Source: Anaerolineae bacterium (lineage in GTDB: Bacteria; Chloroflexota; Anaerolineae; Aggregatilineales; JAFGMM01). From it: a DNA stretch of 64,000 bases. Of this stretch, positions 19,006 through 29,308 are shown one piece after another (the stretch's first letter is position 1; every line of letters starts with the position of its first letter). The DNA is taken from assembly GCA_027494055.1 (NCBI GenBank), contig JAOSJO010000001.1, forward strand, positions 1 through 64,000, in the 5' to 3' direction. Under the pieces are notes generated by a model. The model saw nothing but the letters and a program-made list of their open reading frames with translations, did no database searches and was not told where the DNA came from. Position numbers and translations under genes: made by a program.

Positions 19006-20212
19006 TCAGTCAGGGTAGATCAGGGCGGCGGCGCGCAGCGGCGCGAACGCCCGCAGCCCCGCCTGCCACCCTTCAACGATCTCGTCGATGGCTGCGCCGG
19101 CGTCGATGCGCGTGCGCACCGCGTCGCTGCCCGTGAGCAGGTCGATAAAATGGTGGCCGCCCGGCCTCACAGGTTCGAGCCACGCGAAGGCGTCGGGGTG
19201 CATCGACCTCACGGCGGCGATGAGGTGGAGCGCAGTCTCGATTGGGCGGAACCGGTCCCGGTCGGTGACGTAGACGTGCACGCCCTTGCAGCGCGCGCCC
19301 TGGTGCTTGCTGAAGGTCGGCGTGAAGTAAACCGGCCTGAAACGCACGCCCGGCAGCGCCAGGCCGTTGAGCGCGCCCGCCAGCGCGTCCGCGTCGATCC
19401 ACGGCGCGCCGAGGTACTCGAAGGGCTTGGTCGTGCCGCGCCCCTCCGAGAGGTTGGTGCCCTCGATCAGGCACGTGCCGGGGTAGACGGTCAGCGCGGC
19501 GAGCGTGGGCAGGTTGGGCGAGGGCGGCACGAAGGGCAGGCCCGTCTCGTCGTACCACATGGCGCGCTGCCAGCCGGCCATCGGGACGACAGTCAGGTCG
19601 CAGCCGATGTCAATGGCGTCGTTGAACAGGCGCGCCAGCTCGCCGACCGTCATGCCGTAGCGCAGGGGGATGGGGGTGCGGCCCGACGAAGGACATGTAT
19701 GCGGAGTCGAGCACCGGCCCTTCGACCGTCACGCCGTTGAGCGGCGCGGGCCGGTCGAGCACGAGCACCGGGAGGCCGGCGCGCGCGGCGGCCTGCATCA
19801 CGTGGGAGAGCGTGGCAATGTAGGTGTAGAAGCGCACGCCGCCGTCTTGCATGTCGTAGATCAACACGTCCACGTCGCGGAGCATGTCGGGCGTAGGCTG
19901 GTAGGTTTCCCCGTACAGGCTGTGGACCGGCAGCCCGGTGAGCGCGTCGGTGGAAGTCCCGATTTCCACGGCGTCCTGCGCGTCCCCGCGCAGGCCGTGT
20001 TCTGGCCCGAAGAGGGCCGTCAGCTCCACCGCCGGGGACTGGCGCAGCCGCTCCACCGTGCTCACAAGCGCGCGGTCCACGCCGGTGGCGCAGGTGACCA
20101 GGCCCACCCGCCGCCCGGCGACGAGGTCACGCCGTTCTTCAAGCAGGACCTCAAGCCCCAGCCGAACCGTCGTCCGGGCCACATCACGCATGTTGGGCGC
20201 TTTCGACGCCAT
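19006..20212 (-). CDS. DUF1343/NamZ-type exo-N-acetylmuramidase-like protein (one frameshift)
   Basis: About 400 residues in two frames. The N-terminal frame (from about 20212) carries RRVGLVTCATGVDR, LFGPEHGLRG and DVLIYDMQDGGVRFYTYI, the latter two being strong markers of the DUF1343 family. The C-terminal frame carries GMTVGELARLFND, YPGTCLIEGTNLSEGRGT, FEYLGAPWID and KGVHVYVTDRDRF. The join is in a run of five G (19672-19676, plus strand), where four are expected, so a single extra base explains the break. NamZ from Bacillus releases N-acetylmuramic acid from the non-reducing end of peptidoglycan fragments; whether this relative does the same is inferred. The start is placed at the ATG near 20212, because the upstream GTG lacks family similarity. 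Confidence 0.8.
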
Positions 20213-20380
20213 CCGCAACCCCTCCGAGGGCAGGCAGGCGCTATCACGCTCCCGTGAGCGTGCAATGTACCGTAGCACGGGGCGGGCATGGCGTCAAGCA
20301 GTTCGAACCGTCGGGTGCATTCCAAGATAGGGACGATTTATTGCGCAGGCAAGAAGATCCATTACGCATTGTTCTCTGAT

Positions 20381-20459
20381 CCCGCGACTTCAGTCGCGGG
20401 CTAATTCCTTGGCGATCATGGATCTCGGCGACGGTTAGCCGCCGACTTCAGTCGGCGGG
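20381..20459. repeat. Two GACTTCAGTC palindromes (dispersed family)
   Basis: Two close palindromes, at 20381-20400 and 20439-20458. Each has nine-base arms around TC (CCCGCGACT and CCGCCGACT half-sites) and is followed by GGGCT. A third member with the same 5' flank lies at 59057-59076. They occupy the 250-base gap between the NamZ-like gene and the thiolase. Confidence 0.6.
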
Positions 20460-20525
20460 CTGCAAGAGTTTAATTAAGGAGAGGGGCCGGGGGTGAGGTA
20501 GAAAAAAACAGGTCAGCCGGCGCGC

Positions 20526-21690
20526 TTAATCCACGGCCTCCAGGATGTGGGCGACCACCGTCGCGCCGCTGCCGCCGATGTTCTGGACCAGCCCCAGGCG
20601 CGCGCCGGGGATCTGGTTCGCGCCGGCCTGCCCGCGCAGTTGCAGCGTGGCTTCCGCCGCCTGGTAGACGCCGGTCGCGCCGACGGGGTGGCCGCGCGCC
20701 TTGAGGCCGCCCATCGTGCAGATGGGGATGCGCCCCTCGCGGAAGATCTCGCCCTCCAGCGCCAGGTGCGTGCCCTTGCCCGGCTCGGCGAAGCCCGCCG
20801 CCTCCAGGCTGAGGGCCGACATGATGGCAAAGGCGTCGTGCAGCTCGAAGAAGTCGATGTCGTCGGGGGTGACGCCGGCCTGGGCATAGCACTTCTGCGC
20901 CGAGACCGCCGCCGCGTCAAGGCAGGTGGGGATGCGCCGGTCATGCACCGCGATGGTGTCGATGGCGCTCGCACTGGCGCGGATGCGCACCGGTCTGTCG
21001 GTGAAGCCGCGCGCGACCTCCGTCGGGCACAGCACCACCGCCGCCGCGCCGTCGCAGATGGGCGAGCTGTCGAACAGGTTGATCGGGTCCGCGATCATCC
21101 GCGACCGGGTGTAGGCCTCAACCGTGACCGGCGTGGGGAACATGGCGCAGGGGTTGTTCGCGGCGTTGCGGTGCGCGTTGACCGCGAACGGCGCGAAGGC
21201 GTCCTTGTCCACGCCGTATTCGTAGAGGTAGCGCTGCATCACCAGGGCGTTGATGCCGACAAACGTCAGCCCGTGGATGACCTCGTAATCGGCGTCGGCG
21301 GCCATCGCCAGGCCGGAGGTCACCGTATTCACGCGCTGGTCGGTCATCTTCTCGACGCCGCACACGACGACGAAATCGGCGACGCCTGCCCGCGACCGCG
21401 AGGTAGCCCTGGCGCAGTGCAGCGCCGCCCGACCCGCACGCCGCCTCGATCTTGACCGCCTCGACGCCGCGCAGGCCGGCGTTGTCCGCGACGAGCGCGC
21501 CCAGGTGCGCCTGGCCGCTGGTGGTGCCGGCCAGCATGTTCGATACGTACAGGCTCTCCACCTGCCGGCGCTCGACGCCGGCGTCCTCCAGCGCGGCGCG
21601 GATCGCCTGGTTGGTCAGTTGCCGGAGGGACTGGTCCCAAAGCTCCCCAATCTTGACCTGGCCGACGCCGATAATGCTCACATCGCGCAC
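20526..21690 (-). CDS. Thiolase-family acetyl-CoA acetyltransferase (one frameshift)
   Basis: About 390 residues. The N-terminal frame starts VRDVSIIGVGQVKIGELW with GTG 21690 and GGAG upstream. It contains the nucleophile region KIEAACGSGGAALR. The second frame contains GVEKMTDQRVNTVTSGLA, ICDGAAAVVLCP, the active-site His in ELHDAFAIMSAL, and CTMGGLKARGHPVGATG. The family includes SCP2-type and archaeal-type thiolases, which condense or cleave acyl-CoAs. In archaea and some bacteria they work with a small DUF35 (zinc ribbon/OB) protein, which is not adjacent here. The frame changes near 21385 by one base. Substrate chain length cannot be judged from sequence. Confidence 0.85.
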
Positions 21691-21775
21691 GACAAACGCT
21701 CCTGCACTACATGTCCACCGCGTAAGATTGTAGCAGATTGTACGGCGTCCGGACTGTCAGAAGCTACCAGGATAG

Positions 21776-21877
21776 GGGGCTGCCGACGTTTCCCAGCGCA
21801 AGAAGGCGACAGGTGTCCCTTCCACCGGCAGAGGTTCGGAGATGTCATGTAGGGGCGACCCGCCGGGTCGCCCCTAC
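21776..21877 (+). repeat. 102-bp direct repeat, copy A, ending in a REP-like palindrome
   Basis: The unit starts near GGCTGCCGACGTTTCCCAGC and runs through AGCGCAAGAAGGCGACAGG. It ends in a palindrome with arms GTAGGGGCGACCC and GGGTCGCCCCTAC (21849-21877). The second copy lies at 21969-22070 in the same orientation. Confidence 0.8.
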
Positions 21878-21968
21878 CCCCAGATGTAACGATACCGAGA
21901 GGTCCGAGACGCCATGTCTCCAAACGCGGATTGTCGGATTCGATTATGAGAATTCAACAGGCTCGCGC

Positions 21969-22070
21969 GGGGCTACCGACGTCTCCCAGCGCAAGAAGGC
22001 GACAGGGATCCCGTCCACCGGCAGAGGTTCGGAGATGTCATATAGGGGCGACTCGCCGGGTTGCCTCTAC
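21969..22070 (+). repeat. 102-bp direct repeat, copy B
   Basis: A second copy of the 21776-21877 unit with roughly a dozen substitutions. Its terminal palindrome is degraded (ATAGGGGCGACTC paired with GGGTTGCCTCTAC). The 91 bases between copies carry no gene. Confidence 0.8.
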
Positions 22071-22089
22071 CGCCAGGAGAGGGCGCAGA

Positions 22090-22659
22090 TCACGGTGCGC
22101 GCTCCGTGAACGCGAACCCCTTCAGCATCGCCTCGAACAGGACCACCCACAGCCGGTCCCAGTCGCGCACAGGCGACCACTGCTCCACGCGGTAGGTCGC
22201 TTCATCGCCCACGTAGAACGTGACCTGGTACTGCAACCGGGGTTCGGCGCGCCAATCCTGATAGTAGTCGCTGCGCCCGCCGTTGGGCGCGTCCATCCGG
22301 TCATCGGAGTAGCTCGCGTCCGGCACGGTGGCGAGGATGCGGTCGCGGTAGGCGTCGAGAAGCGCGTCGGGGTCGCGTCGGCTTGCGTCCACGCGGTGGA
22401 CGGCCATCCCCAGCGGGCCGCGCGCCGCGTCCGGCCCGAAGTAGACCGCGTCGCCGGCGTGCTCCGACGTCACGACGACCCACGTCTCCGGGTAGTCGAT
22501 CACGTACCCGTCGCCGGCGTACTGCTGCATCGGGGCCGAGGGGGGTGGGCACGTCGGTCGGCAGCGGGAGAGGGTGGCGGTGGGCGGCGGCGCGACGTCG
22601 CAGGCGGCGGCGAACAGCCCCAGGGTCAGCGCGAGAATCGCTCTGGCAAGGCGGCGCAT
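22090..22659 (-). CDS. Putative lipoprotein of unknown function
   Basis: A 189-residue protein. The first 20 residues (RRLARAILALTLGLFAAAC) form a signal peptide ending in a lipobox-like AAAC, so membrane anchoring through a lipidated Cys is likely. A short Pro/Thr-rich linker follows, then a globular part with GYVIDYPETWVVVTSEHAGD, which resembles the PsbP/DUF1795-like stress or lipoprotein folds in layout, and YQVTFYVGDEATYRVEQW. I cannot assign a function. GGAG lies eight bases before the ATG at 22659. It is divergent from the DapA-family gene, with 140 bases between the two starts. Confidence 0.65.
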   Translation of the reverse strand: MRRLARAILALTLGLFAAACDVAPPPTATLSRCRPTCPPPSAPMQQYAGDGYVIDYPETWVVVTSEHAGDAVYFGPDAARGPLGMAVHRVDASRRDPDALLDAYRDRILATVPDASYSDDRMDAPNGGRSDYYQDWRAEPRLQYQVTFYVGDEATYRVEQWSPVRDWDRLWVVLFEAMLKGFAFTERAP

Positions 22660-22799
22660 GGCGTCGGCTCCTGTCTCGCCGCAGTCAACACGGATAGCAT
22701 AGCCCAGCCGGGGGCAGGGAGCAATTGCGCGCGCGCGCGCGGTGGTCTAGAATCCAGGCGCTTTGCAGCCGGCGTTATCTTATTCGGAGGGGAAAGGTC

Positions 22800-23702
22800 G
22801 TGAGCAAACCCATCGTGCGCGGCATCTTTGTACCGGTTGTCACCCCGTTCGATGTGCACGGCGAGGTCGCCCTGGAGCACTTCCAGGCCAACGCGAAGAA
22901 GTGGCTGCGCCTTGGGCTTTCGGGGCTGGTCGTCACCGGCTCGACCGGCGAGGCGGTCTCGCTCGACATAGACGAGCGCACGCGCCTGTGGGAGGCGGCC
23001 CGCGCGCTGATCCCGACCGACAGGCTGCTCATTGCCGGGACGGGCGCGGAGAGCACGCGCGCCACCATCGCCCTGACCAAACGCGCCGCCGAGGCCGGGG
23101 CCGACCTGGCCCTCATCGGCACGCCGTCATACTTCCACCCCTTCATGACGGTTGAGGCGCTCACCGCGCATTATCGCGCCGTCGCCGACGCCGCGCCGAT
23201 CCCGGTCGTGCTTTACAACATCCCGCGCTTCACGCGCGTGGAGATGAGCGCGGCGGTCGTGGTGGAGCTGTCGCGCCACCCCAACATCATCGGCATTAAG
23301 GACAGCAGCGGCAACGTCGGGCTGGTCGGGCAGATCGCAGCGCGGACGGCGGACGACTTCGCCACCGTCACCGGTTCGGGCGCGACGCTCTTCCCGGCGC
23401 TGATGGTGGGCGCGGTCGGCGGCATCCTGGCGGCGGCGAACATCGCGCCGGCGCAGTACATCGAGATCGTCCGGCTGTGCGAGGCGGGCGAGTACGCCGC
23501 CGCGCGCGCGCTGCAGGCGCGCCTGATCCCGGTCAGCAACCTGATCGCGGCGCGGATGGGGCCGGCGGGCGTCAAGGCCGGGCTGGACATGCTCGGCTAC
23601 TACGGCGGTCCAGTGCGCCCGCCGCTGCTGCCCGTCTCAGACAGCGACCGCGCCGTGCTGCGCGCCACGCTCGCCGAGGCGGAGCTGATTCACGACGCCT
23701 GA
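22800..23702 (+). CDS. DapA-family aldolase/synthase
   Basis: A 300-residue (beta/alpha)8 enzyme of the dihydrodipicolinate synthase/N-acetylneuraminate lyase family. Present are the pyruvate-binding GSTGEAVSLD, the catalytic Tyr in VVLYNIPRFT and the Schiff-base Lys in NIIGIKDSSGN. The opening IVRGIFVPVVTPFD is typical. GTG 22800 is the start: GGAGGGG stands about eight bases upstream. Lysine biosynthesis (DapA) is possible. The family also contains 2-keto-3-deoxy-sugar-acid aldolases and 4-hydroxy-2-oxoglutarate-type lyases, and no lysine-pathway neighbour supports DapA itself. I therefore give no symbol. Confidence 0.85.
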   Translation: MSKPIVRGIFVPVVTPFDVHGEVALEHFQANAKKWLRLGLSGLVVTGSTGEAVSLDIDERTRLWEAARALIPTDRLLIAGTGAESTRATIALTKRAAEAGADLALIGTPSYFHPFMTVEALTAHYRAVADAAPIPVVLYNIPRFTRVEMSAAVVVELSRHPNIIGIKDSSGNVGLVGQIAARTADDFATVTGSGATLFPALMVGAVGGILAAANIAPAQYIEIVRLCEAGEYAAARALQARLIPVSNLIAARMGPAGVKAGLDMLGYYGGPVRPPLLPVSDSDRAVLRATLAEAELIHDA

Positions 23703-23719
23703 GGGCGGAGCGCGCCAAG

Positions 23720-25578
23720 CTACGGGAGGTCATCGCACGCGCCGGAGGGCGTGACGCCGTCCGGGACCGCGCGCATGTACAGTTCCACCCCTCCCAACTG
23801 GCGCGTGGACCAGCAGCGCACGCGCGTGAAGTCGTGCCGCGCGATGTAGTCCAGCAGCGCCGGCGGCGGCGGGATGGGGTAGCCCCGCACCAACGCCACC
23901 GCGACCGGCGCGATCTCCTCCCACGCCTGCGCCTCTTCGATGCCAGCCTGCTCCGCGTACAGCACCCCGGTGTTCATCTCGGTGAACCCGCCATAGTCGT
24001 GCATCCGGTGGTAGAGCGGGTCTGGCCCCACGAACACCGCGTCGTCGGGCACGATGGCGCGCAGCCGGTCCGCGATGTCGAGCGCCTCGTCGTAGCTTTG
24101 CGACCCCGCCGCCCGCACCTGGGCGACCAGCAATCCTGCGCACGTGAGGGCGACCACCAGGGCCAGCGCGCCGGGCGCGCGCGCCGGCAGGCGCGTCTCG
24201 ACCGCGCGCATGAAGTTGGCGGCAGCGAGCGCGAGCAGCGGGATGCTCTGCACGAGATAGTAATCGCGGTAGTAGCCGTAGAGCGACGCCAGCGCCAGCG
24301 CGCTGACGCCCAGCGCGACGAGGAGCAGCCGGTCGAGCGCGCGCCGCTTGCGCCTGGGCCGCCAGAGCGTGCGCCGCCGCCAGAGTGCGGCAACGATGCC
24401 GGCCACCGCCGCGCCCAATAACAACGGCGTCAGGCGCAGCGCCGACGTGAGCTGCTCCAGCAGCACGCCCGGCAGCGCCGCAAGGTCAGCGCCAAAGAAC
24501 GGGTCGCCGGCGTAGTCCAGGAAGCGGTGGGTGACGGTCGCGAAGATGAGGAAATAGGTGAGGAAGCCCAGCGCGCCGCCGACCGCCAGGTAGACCAGCG
24601 GCCAGTACACGAAGAAGCGCCGCCGCTCCCGGAGCAGCAGGCCATAGTCGAGCGCGTAGGCCAGCGCAAACGCCAGCCCGAAGCGGTAGGCGTTGGGGTG
24701 GCCGTCCAGCGCGAGGCCCAGCGCATAGCCAACCACGAGATGGAGCCAGGGCCGCCCGCGCCACACCGCCAGCACGAAGCCGAGCAGCGCCACGGCGAGC
24801 CAGAAGATCGCGCCGATGTCGGCGCGCAGCACGTTGGTCGCGCTCAAGGCGTATGCGCCCAGGATGACGGCCACCCACGCCGCAAAGCGCGAGTACGCGA
24901 TGCGCGCCGCTGCGTATACCAGCGCCAGACTCGCCAGCCCAAGCGCGAAGATGTAGACCCGCCCAACCCAGATGTCCACCCCGAACGCCGTGAACCACGC
25001 CCCCAGGCCGAAGTAGGTCAGCGAGTAGGCTTCCATCTCGAAGGGCTGGAAATACAGCACCTTTGGGTAGCCCACCTGCATCGTCCCCAGCGCGCCGCTG
25101 ACCATGAAGCCCTCGTCGGTCCAGAACAGGCCGGGGAAGCGCGTCGCGAGCGCCAGCAGCGCCAGGAAGCTCCCCAGGCCAAGCGCCCACGGCAGGTGGC
25201 GCGTCCAGGAGGGAGGCGGACGCGCTCAAGGGACCAGAGCGCCGCCGTGAAGAGGACGAACGTGAGGTACAGGCGGATGACGATGTGGCTGCTCGTCGGG
25301 CTGGCGGGCAAGGCCCACAGCACAAAGAGCGCGCCGCTCGCAGCGAGGAGCGCCGCCGCATACCCCCGGCGCGAGAGCGAGACCTGCTCAACGCGGCCGG
25401 CGAGCCAGCGCGTCCCGAACCAGACCACGGGCGTCAGGACGACAAAAGCGACCAGCGCCAGCGCGGCTGAGGTCGAGTAGCGCCCCAGGACGACGCCCTG
25501 GGTGCTCGGCTGCAAGGCGATGGCTGCCAGGCTGGCGAGGTGCAGCCAGAACCAGGCCCGGATCAGGGTGGGTATCAC
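23720..25578 (-). CDS. GT-C (family 39-like) membrane glycosyltransferase (one frameshift)
   Basis: About 620 residues in two frames. The N-terminal frame (25578 to about 25215) has three membrane helices and ends LERVRLPP. The second frame contains LFWTDEGFMVSGALG, whose acidic pair is the catalytic signature of the ArnT/PMT-type GT-C fold, then many helices and a lumenal C-terminal domain ending GACDDLP. Such enzymes transfer sugars from polyprenyl-phosphate donors on the outer face of the cytoplasmic membrane. The frame break fits loss of one C in a CCC run near 25213. The gene is convergent with the DapA-family gene 17 bases away. The acceptor is unknown. Confidence 0.78.
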
Positions 25579-25895
25579 GCTCAGTTCTCTGAAACCGGCG
25601 ACGCGCAGGCCGGATTCTACCCTGCCAGGGCCGCCGCTCCAAGGCGGGACAGAAAACGGCCCAGGGCGTCTGCAAAGTCAGTGGGCTATGTTAGCAAATG
25701 GCCTTACTTCTTCTTTTCATCACCCCTAAGTCCCCTCTCCCACAAGGGTAGAGGGGACTTCACCCCGCTCAATTCCCCCTCTCCCCAGCCGCGCAGCGCG
25801 GCGGAGCGTGGGAAGAGGGGGATGCCGACCGAAGGTCGGCGGGGGTGAGGGGAAACGGCCCCGTCACAGGACGGGGCCGCGCCGAAGGCCTGCCG
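25579..25895. other. Intergenic region with C-rich inverted repeats
   Basis: I find no gene here. The sequence holds pyrimidine-rich inverted repeats, for example AATTCCCCCTCTCCC near 25769 pairing with GGGAAGAGGGGGAT near 25810. It also has the terminator hairpin at 25856-25879. Confidence 0.4.
25856..25879 (-). terminator. Hairpin after the thioredoxin-NHL gene
   Basis: A perfect 10-bp stem (CGGCCCCGTC with GACGGGGCCG) around ACAG, 17 bases past the stop codon. On the minus strand it is followed by TTTCCCC, so the T-run is short. Confidence 0.5.
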
Positions 25896-27917
25896 CTACT
25901 CGATTTCAGGCGGGACGATGGGCACCTCCACCAGGAGGGCAGCTTCCGCGCCGTCCGCCGCCACGGTGAGCGGCGCGTGCACGCGCACCTGCTCCACGAA
26001 GCACAGGGTCTCGTTGACCGCCTCGCAGTAGTACACGTCGAGGTCCACGGTCACTTCCGCCTCGCCCTCCGCGAGCGTCACCGGCACGAGGATGGGCAGC
26101 GGCGGCTCGACGATGACCTGGCGGCGGTCTTCGTCCGCGATCTGCACGACCGCGCCGTCCGGCTGCCACTCCGCGCTGAAGGGCGCCAGGTCGTTGAGCT
26201 TGTACCCCTCCGGCAGCAGAACATTGAGCGTAATCGTCCCCGCGCCGGGCGCGCTGCGCTGCGCCTCCAGCGTAATCTCCTTGCCGCTGAACGGCGCAGC
26301 CACCGCGACCCGGTCGCGCCCGGCCTGGAGCGCCTCCGGGTTGGGGAAGCTGACCGTCTTCACCGTCTGCCGCTCCAGGTCGATGACGCGGATGGCGTGG
26401 TTGTTGGTGTCGGCCACGTAGAGCATCCCATCAGCGTGGCTGATGCCGCCTGGCTCGTCGAAGCGCGCCAGGTCAAGCCGGCCATCCACATAGCCGCCCG
26501 CCGGGTCGCCGGCCAGGCTCACCGCCTCGCGCGTCTCCGGGTCGATGACCTTGATCTTGCTGTTGTAGGTGTCGGCCACGTAGAGCGCGCCGTCCACGTA
26601 GACCACGCCCAGCGGGTGCTGGAGCAGCGCCGCGTCGCCCACGCCGTCCACGTCGCCGAAGTCGAAGAGGCCCGTGCCGACGAGGGTGCGCACGCCGCCC
26701 TCCGGGTCGATGTCAGACTCGCGGATCGCGCTCGCCTCGCTGTCGGCGAAGTAGAGCACCGCGCCATCGGTGGTGATGCCGCTGGGCTGCGCGAGCGCGG
26801 CCTCGGCGTGCGGCGCGTCGGTGACGTCCTCGCGCCCGCTGCCAGAGTGGCGCGCAATGACGCCGGTTTCGATGTCGTAGCGCCAGAGCTGGTGCGGCCC
26901 GGCCATGGCGATGTAGATCACGCCGTCAACCACGACCAGGTCCCACGGGCTGTTGAGCGGCACCTCGGTGCCGACGCCGCGCGGGTTGTTGCTGTACACC
27001 TGCTCGCCGGTGCCGGCGATGGTCGTCACCATCTCTGCTGCAAGGTCAACCGCGCGGATCGTGTGGTTCTCGGTGTCGGCGACGTAGAGGGTGGCGCCGT
27101 CTTCACTGAGCGCCAACCCCTGCGGCTGGCGGAAGCGCGCCGTGCTGTAGTCGCCATCGACGTTGCCGGGTTCCATCCCGCCGATCACCTCCAGCACCTC
27201 GTAGGTTTCCAGGTCGGCGATGACGATGCGGTGGTGGTTCGTGTCGGCGATGAACAGCCGCCCGCCCGCCGGGTCGGCCAGCACCTTGCCGGGGAAGGCC
27301 AGGAGCGTGTCGGGGCGCGCCTCGGTTTCGAGCGTCATCTCAAGCGGCGTGCGGTCGATCAGGCCCTGCGCGTCGAACTGCGCGATCATCCCGGCGATGA
27401 GCGGCTGGAACGTCTCGTAAATGCCCTCGCCGGAGCGCCCGTAGTACGCCATGCCGAGCGGGTCCACCAGCACCACCGTCGGCCAGGCGCGCACGCCCCA
27501 GGCGCGCCACACGAGGAACTGGTTGTCGTTCACGACCGGGTGCTCGCGCTGGTAGCGCTGCACGATCTGGCGGATGTTCTCGGTGCTGCCTTCGTTGTCG
27601 AACTTGGCGCTGTGCACGCCGATCACCACCAGCGCGTCGCCGAACTCCGCCTCCAGGCGCGCAAGATCGGGCATGATGTGGATGCAATTGATGCACCCGT
27701 AGGTCCAGAAGTCAAGCAGCACGGCCTTGCCGCGCAGGTCCTCCCAGGTCAGGGGGCCGGGCACGTTGATCCAGTCCAGCCCTTCCGGGAAGGGCGGCGC
27801 TTCGACCGTGCCCGAATAGTCGTTAGTCCCTTGCTGCGCCATCGCCGGCCCAATCAACCCGGCGAGCAGCACCGCCGCCGCCAGGACGCCTGCACCAAGC
27901 AACTGTCTTCCCTTCAT
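25896..27917 (-). CDS. Exported thioredoxin-fold protein with NHL repeats (NHLRC2-like)
   Basis: A 673-residue protein. The signal peptide is LLGAGVLAAAVLLAGLIGPA followed by MAQQG. A thioredoxin/TlpA-like domain follows, with the redox motif in FWTYGCINCIHIMPDL (CINC) and the cis-Pro region AWPTVVLVDP. From about residue 210 there are five or six NHL propeller blades, each with phrases such as LFIADTNHHRIVIAD, LYVADTENHTIRAVD and LYVADTYNSKIKVID. The last 150 residues form a separate beta domain. The domain order is that of NHLRC2 and of bacterial homologues with thiol-disulfide roles. The CINC pair and secretion suggest work in envelope redox chemistry. ATG 27917 is preferred over the GTG at 27926 because AAAGGTGG precedes it. 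Confidence 0.85.
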   Translation of the reverse strand: MKGRQLLGAGVLAAAVLLAGLIGPAMAQQGTNDYSGTVEAPPFPEGLDWINVPGPLTWEDLRGKAVLLDFWTYGCINCIHIMPDLARLEAEFGDALVVIGVHSAKFDNEGSTENIRQIVQRYQREHPVVNDNQFLVWRAWGVRAWPTVVLVDPLGMAYYGRSGEGIYETFQPLIAGMIAQFDAQGLIDRTPLEMTLETEARPDTLLAFPGKVLADPAGGRLFIADTNHHRIVIADLETYEVLEVIGGMEPGNVDGDYSTARFRQPQGLALSEDGATLYVADTENHTIRAVDLAAEMVTTIAGTGEQVYSNNPRGVGTEVPLNSPWDLVVVDGVIYIAMAGPHQLWRYDIETGVIARHSGSGREDVTDAPHAEAALAQPSGITTDGAVLYFADSEASAIRESDIDPEGGVRTLVGTGLFDFGDVDGVGDAALLQHPLGVVYVDGALYVADTYNSKIKVIDPETREAVSLAGDPAGGYVDGRLDLARFDEPGGISHADGMLYVADTNNHAIRVIDLERQTVKTVSFPNPEALQAGRDRVAVAAPFSGKEITLEAQRSAPGAGTITLNVLLPEGYKLNDLAPFSAEWQPDGAVVQIADEDRRQVIVEPPLPILVPVTLAEGEAEVTVDLDVYYCEAVNETLCFVEQVRVHAPLTVAADGAEAALLVEVPIVPPEIE

Positions 27918-28245
27918 GGCTGCCACCTTTCGCTCTAAAACGGGTTGCCCACATAACGATAGCCTCGACGATCTCTGATATTTTAGATTTGATTTATTAA
28001 ATTAATCTTACCACACACGCGGTCATTTTGACCGCCCGCCGCCGCTCCTGGGTGCGTTCCCATAGCTCCCAGGGAGCTTCAAAAGCTCCCTGGGAGCTAC
28101 CCCCCCCCTGGGGCTACCCTTACCCTGGGAGCTACCAGAAGTTGCCTCTATCCTGGAAGCGCTCCGCTTCCCGCCTGGTGGCGCGGGCCGCGCGCAGGGG
28201 GAGTATCATTGAGGCGTTCCGCCGGTACGCACAAGGAGCACAGCC
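27918..28245. other. Intergenic region with a 16-bp-arm palindrome
   Basis: No gene is seen. The part next to the NHL gene is AT-rich and is its likely promoter region. At 28064-28098 a long perfect inverted repeat occurs, and CTGGGAGCTACC recurs at about 28124-28135. Confidence 0.4.
28064..28098. repeat. Long perfect inverted repeat
   Basis: The 16-base arm AGCTCCCAGGGAGCTT pairs with AAGCTCCCTGGGAGCT around a three-base loop. Each arm is itself nearly palindromic. The 15-mer CCCAGGGAGCTTCAA from its left side recurs in the hairpin at 53823-53855. Confidence 0.7.
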
Positions 28246-29308
28246 ATGCGCCACTACGGATGCCGTCTGATGGAAGTTACGTATCAGGGATGCGCACCCT
28301 CTTTCTGGAGAACGCCGCGCTGCGCGTCGGCGTGCTGGTCGATAAAGGGGGCGACATCTTCTCGTTTCTGTACAAGCCGCTCGACGTGGACTTTCTCTGG
28401 CGCACGCCCTGGGGCCTGCGCAACCCCGCCACCTTCGTCCCCACCGTGGCGAGCGCCGGGGGCAACTTCATGGACTACTACGAGGGCGGCTGGCAGGAGC
28501 TGTTCCCGGCGGGCGGGCCGGCCTTCAGCTATCGCGGCGCGAGCTTCGGCCAGCACGGCGAGGTGGCGCTGTTGCCCTGGTCGATGCACGTGCTGGACGA
28601 CGCGCCCGACGTGGTGAGCGTGCGCCTGACGGTGCGCACCGTGCGCACGCCGTTTACGGTGGAGAAGACGCTCACGCTGCGCGGCGGGGAGCCGGTGCTG
28701 CACATCGAAGAGCGGGTCACCAACGCGGGCGGGATCCCCTGGAAGTGACATGGGGCCACCACCCCGCGTTCGGGCCGCCTTTCCTTGACGAGAGCTGCGT
28801 GATCGACGCGCCGGCGCGGCGCGTGCGCTGCGACGACGCCTACGCCACGTGCCGCAGCCAGCCGGGCGAGGCGTCGTGGCCGGTGGTCCCGGCGCGCGAT
28901 GGCGGGCGCGTGGACCTGAGTCGCATCCCGGCGGAGGCGCAGGGCTGCGCGGAGATGGCCTTCCTCCACGACCTGGAGGACGCGGCGGGCGCGGGCTGGT
29001 ACGCGCTCACGAACACGCGCCGCGAGGTCGGCTTCGGCATGGTCTGGCCGCTCGACGTGTTCCCCTGGATATGGTACTGGCAGATGGCGCGCGGGGATGA
29101 CCATTCGCCGTTCTTCAACAGCGTCTACGCGGTGGCGCTGGAGCCGTTCAGCACCGGCCACTACCCGCTGCCCAACGCGGTCGCGGCTGGCGATGCGCTG
29201 ACGCTCGCGCCCGGCGAAGCGCGCACGGCGTGGCTGCGCGCGGTGGCCTATGCGGGCTGCGAGCGCGTCGCGCGCATCTCGCCGGAGGGGGTGGTGACGC
29301 CGCGCTAG
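28246..29308 (+). CDS. DUF4432 / galactose-mutarotase-like protein (two frameshifts)
   Basis: About 350 residues of the aldose-epimerase-like beta-sandwich type. The first 15 residues (MRHYGCRLMEVTYQG) start at ATG 28246, with AAGGAG at 28233-28238. A frame change near 28290 leads to MRTLFLENAALRVGVLVDKG and GGNFMDYYEGGWQELFP. A further change near 28742 (a G missing from a GGG run) leads to VTWGHHPAFGPPFLDES. The tail has EVGFGMVWPLDVFPWIWYWQ, a typical sugar-binding stretch of the family. The exact reaction of DUF4432 proteins is not established; they bind carbohydrate and sit in sugar loci. Both breaks are single-base changes, so one intact gene is likely in the organism. Confidence 0.75.
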
